Below, one piece after another: positions 42,228-53,857 of a stretch of 64,000 bases of DNA. This DNA comes from Linyphia triangularis. Lineage: Eukaryota; Arthropoda; Arachnida; Araneae; Linyphiidae. The DNA lies in NCBI GenBank assembly GCA_963978545.1, contig OZ021723.1:2170001-2234000 (forward strand). The letters are read 5' to 3'. The notes under the pieces were generated by a model, which did not search any database, had not been told where the DNA came from, and was given only the letters and a program-made list of their open reading frames with translations. The first letter of the stretch is position 1, and the number at the start of each line of letters is the position of its first letter. A program made the position numbers and the translations under genes.

Positions 42228-42444
42228 TGTCTTATCTCCATTGATGTAGAGGGCGCTGCTTATGTAATCCCCTAGCGGCGACTTCGTCGCCAGAGAGAGG
42301 GAATGATCGAAGGAGTGGAGGTGAACGGACGTGGAAGTTGCCTCTCCTAGTTTGGGTTTAAGAACCTATTTCTATCTAATGCACGAATAAACCTGCTGTC
42401 CATTTAATTGGCCTCTTTCACTTTTACCCCTTCATCATACAACA
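42228..42444 (+). repeat. 3' LTR of the outer element
   Basis: 217 bp, TGTCTTATCTCC to CATACAACA. The first 28 bases recur at 35183-35210. It is preceded by a purine-rich GGATGGCGGAG tract and followed by TAAA. Contains an AATAAA near 42385. Confidence 0.8.
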
Positions 42445-42448
42445 TAAA

Positions 42449-42992
42449 TTAAGAAAATTAATTAAAAAATAACTAGATAATAATTTGAAATTCTGTTTTT
42501 CAAAAAGCCAAATAAAAGACCGAAACTACTAGTTGAAAATTTCAGAGCTGTAGCCCTATTGAAAATCAATTCGTAAAATAGTTATTAATTAATTAAAAAA
42601 AACTAATTAAAAAGAACTAAATAAAAGTTTGAAATTCTGTTTTTTAAAAGTCCAATTAGAAGGCTAAAACTACTTATGTTGAAAATTTCAGAGCTGTAGC
42701 CCTATTAGAAACCCTTTTGTAAAATATTTATTAATTAATTAAAAAAATTAATTTAAAAAAAAAAAAAAACTAACAACAAATTTAACACTCTGTTTTTCAA
42801 TAGTTCAATAAGAAGGTCAAAATTATTTAGGTTGAAAATTTCAGAACTGTAACCCTATTAAAAGTCATTTTGTAAAAAAAAAATGTTAATTAAGAAAATT
42901 GATTAAAACAACTAATTAAGATTTTAACATTTTGTTTTTCAAAAGTTCAATAAGAAGGCTAAAATTACTTATGTTGAAAATTTCTGAGCTGT
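42449..42992 (+). repeat. ~117-bp tandem repeat array, right piece
   Basis: Resumes the array interrupted at 35178, with four to five units recognisable by TTGAAAATTTCAGAGCTG and ATTCTGTTTTTC. Later units drift (GTTGAAAATTTCTGAGCTG). It ends where a Helentron-like fragment begins. Confidence 0.8.
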
Positions 42993-43266
42993 ATAAAAAG
43001 TTGAAGAACGAATGTCTTTAACAGAGTTCTCTGTCCTTGAGCATCGCCCATCAAACGATAATTTTTCCTCTGTTTCATGCACAAGAAAGTATAATGTAAT
43101 GTTTATCGAATAATATCGCCATTTTGTTGTTGTTTTATTTGGCCCTTGTACAAATTATTGCAGTAAAAATATGAAAACGGTAAATAACACCATTTCATAT
43201 TCAATTTGAATGCAATGACTAATATTATAGTGTAATTGAAAGTTGCGCGATGTTCGACACCACTTG
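42993..43266 (+). repeat. Helentron-like repeat fragment (3' part)
   Basis: Runs from AAAAAGTTGAAGAACGAATG through TAATTGAAAGTTGCGCGATG to a CTTG end. The palindromic end is missing. It directly abuts the tandem array. Confidence 0.55.
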
Positions 43267-45156
43267 TTGAGAATTCAACATTTTTTTCAAGATTTCTTAC
43301 AAAATTATTTTTTTCTTTCTTTATTTTAATAATTACTTCCATTTTCCCAGGAGGGGCGATTGCCCCCCACCCCCCTGGCCCCTGTCTGGCGGCTCCCATG
43401 GCAATCTGATAAATTTATAGTTACGGAGAATGCAATAAGTTTAAAATTGAATTTATTTCAAATAAAGTACCATACCAAAGAATTGTACCATACCAAAGAA
43501 TTGTACCACATATAAACTTAAAAACGTTTAATACTTTTTGCTAATAATCCTCTTTCTTTAACTTTAGTTTCTGCATCTCTCTTGACGTCTTTCATTATTT
43601 GGAATAATGCTTCAGGGATAGTTTCCATATCCCTGTCCGGTTATACTCTCTACTTTACCACCTAGTAGCATTCAATGGGTTTAGAGATAATTGGGAAGCA
43701 AATTTCTTAGCATTTCCCAACGCTTTCGCTTAACCAGAAAAAAATGTGTAATCTAGTACTGTTGAAAAAAATGTTGTTGTTTCTGTAGAAGAAGCTGCAT
43801 AAGTTTAAAGAATGAAAGCAGGGCACACAAAACCCTCCCCTTGGATATTTTCCCAAGTATTCCATTCTATACAGCATTTTTTACTCCTTTAATATTAAAA
43901 AACTAAGAACAATATAGAAAAGCATTGCTTAAATATTGAATGGAAAGACATTCTATTTGGTATCTTAAATTTGTAAATTCGAATTTACAATGGAAAACAC
44001 TGGATTTTGTTTACTTGCAAGACCAGAATTGAAATATCTCTTCCGTGACATGACTTTTGAGGATGTCGGTGTATTAAATAAGATTTAAAATGTTAATTTA
44101 AATAAATGTGTTAAATAAAAATTTAAATCTTTTAATGTTAAAATGAGCAAGACTCAGTAATTAACACAAATAATCATTAATTTATTATTGTTATTATTTA
44201 CAAAACACTACTTCTCCCGGGAAAATTATTTAAAAGTATAAACATTTGTAGTCCTAACAAACACTCTTGACTTCTTATTTTAAACTCGAAAAAATGCCAA
44301 ATCCCAGAAGGCTATCAGGCATTTGTGATAATGGGTATAGTAAATGTTTTATTATGGATACGCTAATATATATATGATTACAAACTTTATTTCAATACAT
44401 GCATTTAGAAAATATAAAAAGAAATATACATATAAAAACGTGTTCATTTTTTTTTTTTTAATTACCCATATACATAGGATAATAAAAGTATAGCGGTTAT
44501 ATTGAAGTTATAGTGAACTAGCACCTGCCTCCGTGTACATATGTGAGAGAACCAACTCTCTAGCCTTGCACTAGCTCTCTGCAATTAATTAAAATCTTTT
44601 GCCACTTTTTCCAGAGAAAAAAGGCTATACTAAAGAGTTTGTTTTGCTACTGTTTAATAATATCGAAAATCACCATTTCGGAACAACAGTGACCTTATAT
44701 GAATACACAAAAAAAGGTGAGTTCTAGCAGTAGCGAAATCATGTTCCATCCTTGTCTAAAAATGAAAAGAAAAAAGAAGAATCCAACCTTCTCTCTTATT
44801 TGTTACGGACGCGGTCGAGGTTGTACTTTCGCTGATCAGTGATTCGCGTCAAAAACAAAGAAAAGAGAGCAGGTGAAGATACAAAACCTCTATAGTATTT
44901 AATTCTGATTGTAAAAATAAAGGAGAAAACCCCCTTTTTTATACTCTTTTTTTTCTTTTTTTCAAAGACTGTTTGACCAGTCAGTCACCAGGTCCTTGCG
45001 TTATCTTAGATTAATGTTTGGATTTCTCAATTAGCTTTGGCAACAATGTTTTGTTCTTCTGCTTCACGATTTATAAAGGTATTTTATTTTTAGTAAGGTC
45101 CTAGCCGTGGTTATTCATGTGGGTTTTGACTTGGAAAGGTGTTTCACTTGATATTT
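43267..45156. other. Non-coding stretch with small repeat fragments
   Basis: A G/C-rich block at 43348-43400 (GGAGGGGCGATTGCCCCCC and neighbouring bases) looks like one end of a DNA transposon, but no partner was found. A palindromic-end fragment of the Helentron-like family lies at about 44458-44495. The duplicated phrase CATACCAAAGAATTGTACCA sits near 43470. No gene is supported. Confidence 0.45.
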
Positions 45157-45167
45157 AAAATAATTGA

Positions 45168-45349
45168 TTGGTTGGTTGTTTTCAGATTATCTGGCACCGT
45201 CAGCAACACGAGGGCTATAATGCACCGAAAGATTCGTTATTTGACAAGCCAACATACATTTACAAACACCCATGCCTTACGCGGGACTCGAACCCGCAAC
45301 CCCGCGGTCTAGAAGATAGTATGCTAACCACTATACCGTTTGGTCGGCT
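45168..45349 (-). mobile_element. tRNA-derived SINE, copy 1
   Basis: On the minus strand the head GCCGACCAAACGGTATAGTG, then TTCTAGACC, then GGGTTCGAGTCCCG, resembles a tRNA with A and B boxes. The anticodon-loop region looks like tRNA-Arg(TCT). The acceptor 3' side does not pair, so it is not a functional tRNA gene. A ~100-bp body follows, ending in ACAACCAACCAA instead of poly-A. An 11-bp target duplication AAAATAATTGA flanks it (45157-45167, 45350-45360). Confidence 0.85.
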
Positions 45350-45360
45350 AAAATAATTGA

Positions 45361-47573
45361 AAGGAGTATTCATATTACTCTGACTTGAAGGATTATTATT
45401 GCCAGCAGTAGAATAATAGCTTTAATTTAATATGAAATCTTACGTTTTCCTTTCAGGGTTAAAATACCATTTATTTCGTCGTAGTGGCTGAGTCATGTAA
45501 TTTAACCATTTCCACCCGATTTTTCATGGTTAAAATTTTAGTATGTAAAGTAGTTTAATTTATTGTTGACACACTAAAAGAATTATACTACGATTTTAAT
45601 GTGTTTCCCATTTCTTAGAAATGTCATGGAACAATATACTCTAATCACATAGGCCCACCTGATGGCTTTGTGTCATGATGGATGGCCATCCGTCCTTTTT
45701 TATAACACTGTACTTCCATTTTAAAACTCTGCATCAACATTTCAAAACTTCCAGCTTATTTTGCCCAGTATTTGGTGAGATTGGCCAAGATCCGTAGCAA
45801 CGGCCAGTCTACAACGGTTCACATCGGGATTGCCCAGCGTATTTGTGCTACTGGGATATGCATTTAGGAAATTCCACGATGGCCGATATGAGTGGATGAT
45901 GAACAGAAAATATTCTTAAACAAACAAAAATATTGTTAGGTTCGTTTTCTGTGTCAGAATCCCCTCTAATACTATCAAGATTACGATGTTTTCTTATGAA
46001 AGAATAATAAACACTTGGTAATCTTAAATAATTTCTAAGGAATACGTTTTCTATTTACCATCACAGACAGTCAGTCCGACAGAGTAAGCTTGCCATGTTG
46101 CACTAAAGTAGCTGCTGATATGTCCAAGCAAGAACTTTGAATTAAATAATGAATTTGTAAATTTCATAAGCATAAAAAAATCGTAGTTCATTATTTTTGA
46201 ACTACTTAGGTTTATTATAAACTGCCGTTTAAAAAAAAATGCACAAATATGGATGTTTTCGTTTTCCAAATGTAGTATTAGTGTATCGGCATTATACGCC
46301 ATCCTCCAGTATTTCAAGCGCCATACATATATATAATCAGCCTATAATATTGGTGTTGGTCTCTAAATATTATTCATTCTCTAACTGAATTTAAACAAAC
46401 GTTTCTGATTAATCTATAATCTAGAAAATATGGATAAAATGGCATCTAGATAAAATGTTGTCCTATGTTCATTGAGTACTGAACAAAAACCATTTTAATA
46501 TTTTGGCATATGTATGTCACAGATCAGCAAAAACATTGATGACATGTGACAAGTATAGGATGAGGAACAGACGTTGCTTTTTACAGAGAAATACTGAGTC
46601 CCCCTGCATGATCAAAGGAGCAGGAAGAGTATTTGTAAACCTTTATTTTAACTTCGATTTGTGTGTGTGTATGTTTGTCGATGGGAGCTGAATCAGCGGA
46701 GGCTTAATTATTAACCCCCTTGCCATCATACAATCGGGATGAAACTTGGCAGATAGGTTCGATGTCGAAGTCAATGCCTTCTGTCAAATTTTGGAGCTGT
46801 TACTGCCTCCAAAATGATACTTTTACGGAATATTAATTGACCAACTTTCCGTCATACGATAGCGTTAAAATAGCTTTAAACGATCATTGTTGAAACTTTT
46901 TCCAGTTGCCAATTTTTTTTAAATAAATAAATAATTAAATTACTTAAATCAGAATAAATAAATAATATTTGAATGTGAGAGCATACATTCCCGTTCATTT
47001 TTAATAAATAAATTTTGAAATGTAGTTTGCCGCACATTTTGCTGTTAGAAATGTTTTTAATATCGGTGCTGTGTTAATGAATATAAAAATTTACTATGCA
47101 TATAAAGAATTTCTTTCAAAACTTTGTTTTTTATGGGTTATATTATTATATTCCCAAAATTCATTGCAAAAAGAGATAGAGAGATATTTTTACAAGTAGT
47201 AATAAATCACATAAGACCTAATTATCGTGAAATTTTAAACACGCCTCCACCTTAAAATATAGCTATTTTTTTGTTTAACAGTTTTATCCTCTATGTGTCT
47301 TTTCCTCTTTTGTAAGGCTGAATAGCGATTTGATGAAGCGAAAATCGATTTCAACTGTCTCCAATTTGATATTTATTGAACTGATAGATAATCGATCATT
47401 TACGAAACGTTTATCTGTGTCATAGGAGGAAAAGAAACAGTGATATTAAGCTCACAACTATTTATATTTTGTTTCACACGTCTTGTAAAGAACCTTAAGT
47501 AAAGTAACACTACTTAAAGTAGGCCTAAAGTTTAGGAAAAGAAGTCAGAAATTTTGTTAAGATTAAAAAAAAA
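45361..47573. other. Non-coding stretch, no firm feature
   Basis: Contains a phrase at 45650-45665 (GCCCACCTGATGGCT) shared with the candidate SINE at 60255. Also a short GT run near 46661 and a GGGATGAAACTTGGCAGATA phrase at 46738 of a kind common in arthropod repeats. Poly-A/T tracts are frequent. No coding gene is supported. Confidence 0.4.
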
Positions 47574-47953
47574 CTAGGGATATGGAACACCGGACAACTT
47601 TCAATTATACTAAAATTCTAAATACTGCATTTAAATTTGACAAGGATTACTGCAATTTACAGTGGTCGCTTTAAATTTTCATTTAAAAAAGAACCAGTTT
47701 GCCGAGAATTTTCACATTGATAAAAAAAAAAACAAAAAAAAAAAACCTTAATGACATGTCGTCATCACTAACCCGTATACGAAAGTTGAACAATCAGTCC
47801 GTTCCAATCAATCCGTTCGGGAGTTATGCTAACCAACACACATTCACATTTTTTAGACCATTTTTTCAAACTCAGTAAGTTCCAAGACGGAGAGAAATAC
47901 AAAAAAAAAAAAAAAAAAAAAAAAAAATGCTAACATATGGGCAATTGAAAGTA
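47574..47953 (-). repeat. Helentron-like repeat, internally deleted copy
   Basis: 380 bp. The left end is CTAGGGATATGGAACACCGG and the right end is ATTGAAAGTA. It lacks about 350 bp of the usual interior. It is joined to the next copy by only two bases. Confidence 0.65.
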
Positions 47954-47955
47954 TA

Positions 47956-48690
47956 CTAGGGGTGTGGAGCATCGCACAACTTTCAAATACGCTATGATAC
48001 TGATGTCAATTTGTGTAATTTACCGTTTTTATATTTTCACCACTCATTTAAAAAAAACTAGGGCGATACTTTTTATCATAATTCTTGTGGGTCTTAAAGA
48101 AAAATAAAACTTCGTTAAATTAGTGATTTTGGCGATATACTTTTCAATAATTCTTATATTATTCTTTCTTATAAGCGAAACTGAGGAGAAGAGAAAAAAT
48201 GATCGTTGAAGAGGTATGCTCCAGGGAATAGAGCTATATGTGTTAAAGGCATTCGTTTGTAACTTTATACGCCATTAAAGCATTTTTACGGGAATTACGA
48301 AGGTTGGGATGTTTAGAACACATAGAGAGGCATTACCACAGCGATTTTGATCAAAATCGTTACAGTCGTTTTTTTTTTTAGCAATCATTAAAAGACATGA
48401 TTTTTTTTTCAATGGCAGCTACTTTATGCGCATGCGCAATTTTGACGAAAACCTTAATTGTAGGTCCCATAGCCACCACCTACCCGCACACCAAATTTAA
48501 ACACCGTAGGTCAATTTGTTCGGGAGTTATCTGACTACGTACACATAGACAGACATTTTTTCCAGATCACTCTATTGAAATCAGGACGTTTCAAAACGTT
48601 GAGAAAGGCAAAAAAAAAAAAAAAAAAAAAATTGTGGACCGAATACTATACTTTCATTATCCTATGTGTGCATATGGGTAATTGAAAGTA
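47956..48690 (-). repeat. Helentron-like repeat, nearly full copy
   Basis: 735 bp from CTAGGGGTGTGGAGCATCGC to TATGGGTAATTGAAAGTA. It has the same orientation as the copy at 47574-47953 and abuts it head to tail. Confidence 0.75.
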
Positions 48691-48868
48691 AAAAGGGCGA
48701 AGGACACTAATTCAATATTTCCTAATTTTAAAGGAGAACTGGTTATTGTTAAGACACTGCTTTTCTCTGACTCTAATGGTCAATTCCCGCATTATTTAAA
48801 AACGAGTGAAATTATATTTATGAAGAATTCCTTTCTGATTCCAAATATTTAAACAAAAAATCCTTAAA

Positions 48869-49016
48869 CTAGGGGTGTGGAATATCGCACCACTTTCAAT
48901 TACACTATAATACTGATGTCAATTTGTGTCATTTACTGTTTTTATATTTTCATCATTCATTTAGAAAAAAGATTTTTTATTTTTATTTTTTAAACTAATT
49001 TTTGTATGGGTCTTTT
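48869..49016 (-). repeat. Helentron-like repeat, terminal fragment
   Basis: About 148 bp of the CTAG end (CTAGGGGTGTGGAATATCGC). Broken where an oppositely oriented copy begins. Confidence 0.6.
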
Positions 49017-49581
49017 TACTTTCAATTATCCATATGTATACATAGGGTAATGAAAGTATAGCATTCGGTAAAAAAAAAATTCGATTTTTTTTTTTTTTTG
49101 CATATCTCCACGTTTGGAACATCTTGATTTCCAAAAAGTGATCTAGAAAAAATGTCTCTCTGTGTGAGTGTATGCGTGTCTGTGGTCAGCATAACTCCCG
49201 AACAAATTGACCTACGGTGTTCCAATTTGGTATGAGGGTTAGTGGTGGCCATAGATTTTTTTCGTTAAAATCGCGCATACGCATAAGATAGCTGCCATTG
49301 AAAAATTCATGTTTTTCAATTATTGCTAAAAAACGGCTCTAACGATTTTGATAAAAATCGCTGTGGTAATACCTCTTAAGGTGTTCTAAACAGCCCCACC
49401 TCCAAAATTCCCGTAGAAATGTTTTAATGGTGTTAAAAGTTAAAAAACTAATGCCTTCAACACAGAGTTCTCTTTCCTTGAACATACTTCATCAACGATC
49501 GTTCCCCCCCCCCCCCTCAGTTTCGCTTATAATAAAGGATAATATAAGGATTATCGAAAAGTATATCGCCAAAATCACCAT
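49017..49581 (+). repeat. Helentron-like repeat, copy lacking its CTAG end
   Basis: Begins with the near-palindrome (TACTTTCAATTATCCATATG, continuing to AGGGTAATGAAAGTATAG). It carries the interior blocks but stops at about CCAAAATCACCATTA. Contains a C run near 49506. Confidence 0.65.
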
Positions 49582-49669
49582 TAATAAACAATGAACAATT
49601 CCCGCATTTTTTTATTCAATTCTAAATGTTTGGAAAAGGCCTTTAAAGCTTTTTCTTTTTTTTTAATTT

Positions 49670-49980
49670 GCGATCAAAATTACCTTGTTCGACGTTGGCG
49701 CGAAAATTACTCATTTCGCTGGCATTGACTGTGACGTCAAGACTTCGCAAACATCTTGGCTTGAAATGCAGCAGCGAAAACCAGATTTGCAAGTTTCTCG
49801 CAAATCACGCCAACTTGTACGGAATGTGGCAATGGTCTACCAACGCCAACTGTTTGGCAAAAACCTTACGATAACCATAGAAACGATAGGGTTTCTTTAC
49901 GTCACGAATTTTGTTGACTGTTTCAATCGGACTGGTTTTGGGGCATTTTCTTTTCTTAATATTCAACTAATTTAAATATA
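49670..49980. repeat. Segmental duplicate, copy 1
   Basis: About 310 bp closely matching 51232-51545 (shared phrases TTGGCTTGAAATGCAGCAGC, CCAGATTTGCAAGTTTCTCG, GGGGCATTTTCTTTTCTTAA). Open frames in both copies are similar, but there is no evidence that they are genes. Confidence 0.7.
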
Positions 49981-49981
49981 A

Positions 49982-50271
49982 CTAATATTTTTGTAAGAAT
50001 ATTTGTTTAAATATTTGGAATCAGAAAGAAATTGGTCATAAATATATGCTAATTTCACTCGTTTTTAAAAAATGCGGGAAATAGTATTTCTCAATAAAAA
50101 AATTTAAATTATGATTTGAATGTTCACATAAGTAGCAACAATTTATTTAGATTAAATTGTTTTCAGAAGAAATATTAATACTTATTTGAACATTAGTTAT
50201 TCTTGTTAATGTCACATTTTATTTATAAATATGTATTAAAGTAATTAGAAAGGATTTTTAAAGAAACTCCG

Positions 50272-50276
<5 letters not shown>
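49982..50276. other. AT-rich spacer, no feature seen
   Basis: Only AT-rich sequence leading into a long poly-A at 50276-50306. Confidence 0.4.
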
Positions 50277-50307
<31 letters not shown>

Positions 50308-50373
50308 GAAATATTTTTTGACCAAATACTATACTTTCATAACCCTATGTATACATATAGGTAATTAAAAGTA
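50277..50373 (-). repeat. Helentron-like repeat, palindromic-end fragment
   Basis: A poly-A run, then ACCAAATACTATACTTTCAT and the palindrome CCTATGTATACATATAGG to TAATTAAAAGTA. Confidence 0.6.
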
Positions 50374-50824
50374 AAAAAATTAGTTATTTAAATATTAAGA
50401 AAAGAAAATGCCCTGAGTACCCCGATCAAAACGATTCGCTGTAGCTGTGACGTCACTACATCCTTTCGTTTATCGTGAGGTTTCTACCGAGTAGTTGGTG
50501 TATGCTGGGCATCGATGTTTGGCGAACAATGAACAATTCCCGGCTCGGTTTTGGGGCATTTTCTTTTCTTAATATTTAAATAACTAATATTCAGGAAGAA
50601 ATTCTTTATAAATAATATAATCTAATTTCACTCGTTTTTAAAAAATGCAGGAACTGTCCATTGCCATATCCCACAACCGTTGGAGTGATTTTTGAGAAAC
50701 TTGCAAAACTGGTTTAGGCTGCTGAGTTTCATGCCAAATATTTTCAGATGTAGTGACGTCACCTTTGATTCGGGACGAATATCTCGTTTTCCCGCCTAAA
50801 TCTAACAAGGGATTTTAAGTTGCA

Positions 50825-51198
50825 AATTAAAGAAAAAGAAAAAACGCAGTGAGCAGAAATTTTTGTGTTCATGGCCTTTTCGAAACATTTAGAGTTAAAT
50901 AATAATAATAATAAAAAAAAATTTAAAAAAAAATGCGGGAATGGTCCATTTCTAATGCTGCTCTTCATTAAAAATGAATTACCTCCTTGCATGAGATATA
51001 GTGGTTCTATTGAAAACCACAAAAGAAAGCGTAGAAAATTTAGTGCAATTTGCAGAAAAATATAGGTTTTTAACAGTTTATATGAATGCAGTAGTCTTTT
51101 ATTTTCAATGGACAATTCCCGCATTTTTTTTTTTTTTTTTTTATTATATTCTAAATCTTTCGAAAAGGTCATAAACATAAAAATTTCTGCTGAATGCG

Positions 51199-51215
<17 letters not shown>
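50825..51215. repeat. Imperfect inverted repeat
   Basis: The left arm 50825-50950 (GAAATTTTTGTGTTCATGGC, then CCTTTTCGAAACATTTAGA, ending ATGCGGGAATGGTCCATT) is mirrored at 51105-51215 (AATGGACAATTCCCGCAT, then CTAAATCTTTCGAAAAGG, then AAAAATTTCTGCTGAATGCG). A ~155-bp loop contains no gene. Confidence 0.65.
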
Positions 51216-51231
<16 letters not shown>

Positions 51232-51236
<5 letters not shown>

Positions 51237-51545
51237 CGATCAAAATTACCTTGGTAGAGGTTGGTGAGAAAACGGCTCATTTCGTTGGCATTGAACGTGA
51301 CGTAAAGAGATCTCAAACATCTTGGCTTGAAATGCAGCAGCGGAAACCAGATTTGCAAGTTTCTCGCAAATCACACAATAACCTGTACGGAATGTGGCAC
51401 TGGTCTACCAACGCTAACTATTTGGCAGAAACCTCACGATAACCATAGAAACGCAGGGAATTCTTTACGTCACAAATTTTATTGACTGTTTTGATCGGAC
51501 TGGTTTTCACTGGGTTTTGGGGCATTTTCTTTTCTTAATATTTAA
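51232..51545. repeat. Segmental duplicate, copy 2
   Basis: Counterpart of 49670-49980 with scattered substitutions and small indels. It immediately follows a poly-A tract at the right arm of the inverted repeat. Confidence 0.7.
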
Positions 51546-51646
51546 ATAACTAATTTTTTTAAAGAAGTTTTGTTTAAATATTTGGAATCAGAAAGAAATT
51601 CTTTATAAATATGTCTAATTTCACTCGTTTTCAAAAAATGAGGGAA

Positions 51647-52249
51647 TTATCCATTACCCATATGTATGCATAGGGTACCATATGAAAGTATAGGATTCGG
51701 TCCAAAAAGGAAGAAAAAAAAAAAAAAAATGTCTGTGATCAGCATAACTCCAGAACAAATTGACCTACGATGTTCAAATTTGGTATGAGGGTTAGTGTTG
51801 GCCATGGGACCTACCTTTAAGGTTTCCGTCAAAATTGCGCGTATGCGCATAAGGTAGCTATCATTGAAAAAATCATGTTTTTCAATGATTGTTAAAAAAC
51901 GGCTCTAACGATTTTGATCAAAATCACTGTGGTATTGCCTTTTAAGGTGTTCTAAACATCCCGTAAAAAACGAAAGTTCCGTAGAAATGCTTTAATGGCG
52001 TAAGAAGTTGAAAAACGAATGCCTTCAACACAGAGTTCTCTTTGCTTGAACATAGCACATCAACGATCTTTTTTCTCCTCTCCTCAGTTTCACTTATACA
52101 AAAGGATAATATAAGAATTATCGCCAAAAACATCGCCAAACTGGCCATTTTTTCTAAACGAATGATGAAAATATTAAAACCGTAAAAGACACAAATCCAC
52201 ATCAGCAATATAGAGTAAATTGAAAGTTGTGCGATGTTCACACCCCTAA
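51647..52249 (+). repeat. Helentron-like repeat copy
   Basis: Begins TTACCCATATGTATGCATAG (left palindrome edge eroded) and ends GTGCGATGTTCACACCCCTAA followed by T. It is shorter than other copies through a deletion near the start. Confidence 0.7.
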
Positions 52250-53336
52250 TTTTATTTATTTTTTAAACCAATAAAACATTTTTGAAAAATCAAGACTTGA
52301 AGCTCTAACAAAATCGCTTTTCTATTTTCCTTCCGTACGCTCCCAGTGCAGCCGGGCTGCCTTTAAATTTATTGGTACAAAACTGTAAAAATATATTTGA
52401 TAATTTTCTAAAATGAAGATCCTATTTCTTCGGTAAGGGGTGTGTTAAAAAATAAGATAAACAGCCAACTTCTTGCCTCAATACTCAATTCCCGAGGGAA
52501 AAAACCGTTTCTAATCAAAGTGATCTTCCTCCGAACGGCACCCATGTGTTCCTGAAACGTGTTTCGGCAGCAACAATGCCATGGTAACCAATGGAATCCA
52601 AGTGCTTTTAAAATAATATCTATATAGAATTTTTGCAACATAATGGTATCATCTGTAGGCTAGAGAGTTATTTTATTAGTTTGAAGTACTATTTTGTTCT
52701 TAAAATTTTTTTTTCTTGGCACAATAAAATTAGAGTAATCACTGTTTAAAAATATGCTAATTATAACGAGTTTAATGTTGTACTAATTTTTGAATAAAAT
52801 TGAAATTTTATAACTTAAACATCGTTATACTAATTGTGTACTTTACAATGCAAAAAAAAAAAAAAATCCGATTTTTAAAGTGATAATAATTTTTTAAAAA
52901 ATTTCAAGTGTGATTGTATACATGATTGTGGAAAGTGTTTGCGGGAGTGGGGGGGGGGGTCTATTTTTATAAAAATATTGCATTTTTGAACTTAATTGAG
53001 TAATTGATCATAGTTCATAATACATAGAACTAGTTTTATAATATGCACTAACAAACATTTACATTTATTATTTAGATTATTAGATTAATTAATATTTATA
53101 TTTATTATTTGGATAATTAATTAGATAAATAAATATTTATTTTTAATAATTAAATAAAACCATGGTGTAAATCGACATTTAATGCAATTTTAATGATTTT
53201 ATCTAATAAAAGCAAATAGAGGACCGCATACTTACAAATTGTTATTAGAAACATTACATTGTTAACTTGTTTTCTATTTAAATTTAAAAATCCTCCCTTT
53301 TATATTCTGCGTTGTACTAAATATTATTATTTTCAG
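52250..53336. other. Non-coding stretch, possibly intronic
   Basis: AT-rich, with a G run near 52950 and repeated TATTTATTATTTRGATWATT-like phrases near 53065-53135. It ends in TATTATTTTCAG, a usable splice acceptor at 53335-53336. No coding segment is recognised. Confidence 0.4.
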
Positions 53337-53483
53337 TTTAAAAATGAAAGATCACTTTTAAGGCGATGTTCTAGTTTCGAAATGACTAAGTATGGACAGA
53401 AACAGGAATTCATTATTAGGAATGAGATAGAGGAGTTTAAAACACTTCTTTTAGAGTTATGTGGGTGGAACTCGGTCATTTGA
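53337..53483 (+). CDS. Candidate terminal exon, unknown gene
   Basis: Forty-eight codons and a stop follow an ATTATTTTCAG acceptor. The encoded end is charged and looks like ordinary protein rather than translated AT-rich noise (RRCSSFEMTKYGQKQEF, then EIEEFKTLLLELCGW). An AATAAA at 53718-53723 could serve as its polyadenylation signal. No upstream exon and no family are recognised, so it may also be a chance frame. Confidence 0.3.
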   Translation, partial: FKNERSLLRRCSSFEMTKYGQKQEFIIRNEIEEFKTLLLELCGWNSVI

Positions 53484-53857
53484 CAAACAGTCGGGAAAAA
53501 AAATGGGTGTATTCTGTGAACGAAGACTTGCCACTTTCGAAAGAAAATAACTGCATAAATTATTTAATTAAGAGAAACTAAATATACTCATGACTCGAAA
53601 AAAATCACAACTCCACGTTTTAGCAATCACTTGTAGGTTACTTTTTACGGATATATATTAGAGTATTTGATTTTCTAGTAAGAGTGGTTTTCGGAGTACC
53701 TTAATTATCATAACGTTAATAAACCACTGTATAAAATTATGCACGCGTCATTGGAGAAAAAGTATTTGAACTAGTACATAAATATTTTTTGTTTAACTCT
53801 GGTGACTCACCATTCGGACAGTGGGTTCACAAACTTTCAAAGGGCTGAACCTATTTT

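Larger units (their letters stand above)
35183..42444 (+). mobile_element. Damaged Gypsy-type LTR element (outer), split by a younger one
   Basis: The right LTR is 42228-42444 (217 bp, TGTCTTATC to CATACAACA). At the left only its first 28 bases survive (35183-35210), and sequence jumps directly into the pol region. Flanking TAAA at 35179-35182 and 42445-42448 is a 4-bp target duplication, so insertion came first and a large internal deletion removed most of the 5' LTR, gag, protease and polymerase core. The remaining pol is cut at 35787 by the intact Gypsy element and resumes at 40533. Confidence 0.8.

Noticed and set aside
34490..42992. CRISPR-like array from regularly spaced repeats
   Set aside because: Units are ~117-bp tandem copies without unique spacers, in eukaryotic DNA, with no cas-like genes.
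43348..43400. Complete DNA transposon ending at 43.4 kb
   Set aside because: Only one G/C-rich end is visible; no matching inverted end or target duplication could be found.
45271..45349. tRNA gene on the minus strand
   Set aside because: A and B boxes and a tRNA-like loop are present, but the acceptor stem pairs over only about three bases. The sequence continues into a shared non-tRNA body with a target duplication, so it is the head of a SINE.
46060..46120. Small minus-strand exon (SYFSATWQAYSVGLTVCDG with a GTAAAT donor)
   Set aside because: The acceptor side has no pyrimidine tract and no partner exon was found; the chance of such a 50-bp frame is high.
49668..51442. Similar ~70-95 residue frames in the two duplicated segments as a gene pair
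   Set aside because: The similarity follows from DNA duplication; indels shift parts of the frame, and no splice or polyadenylation context supports a gene.
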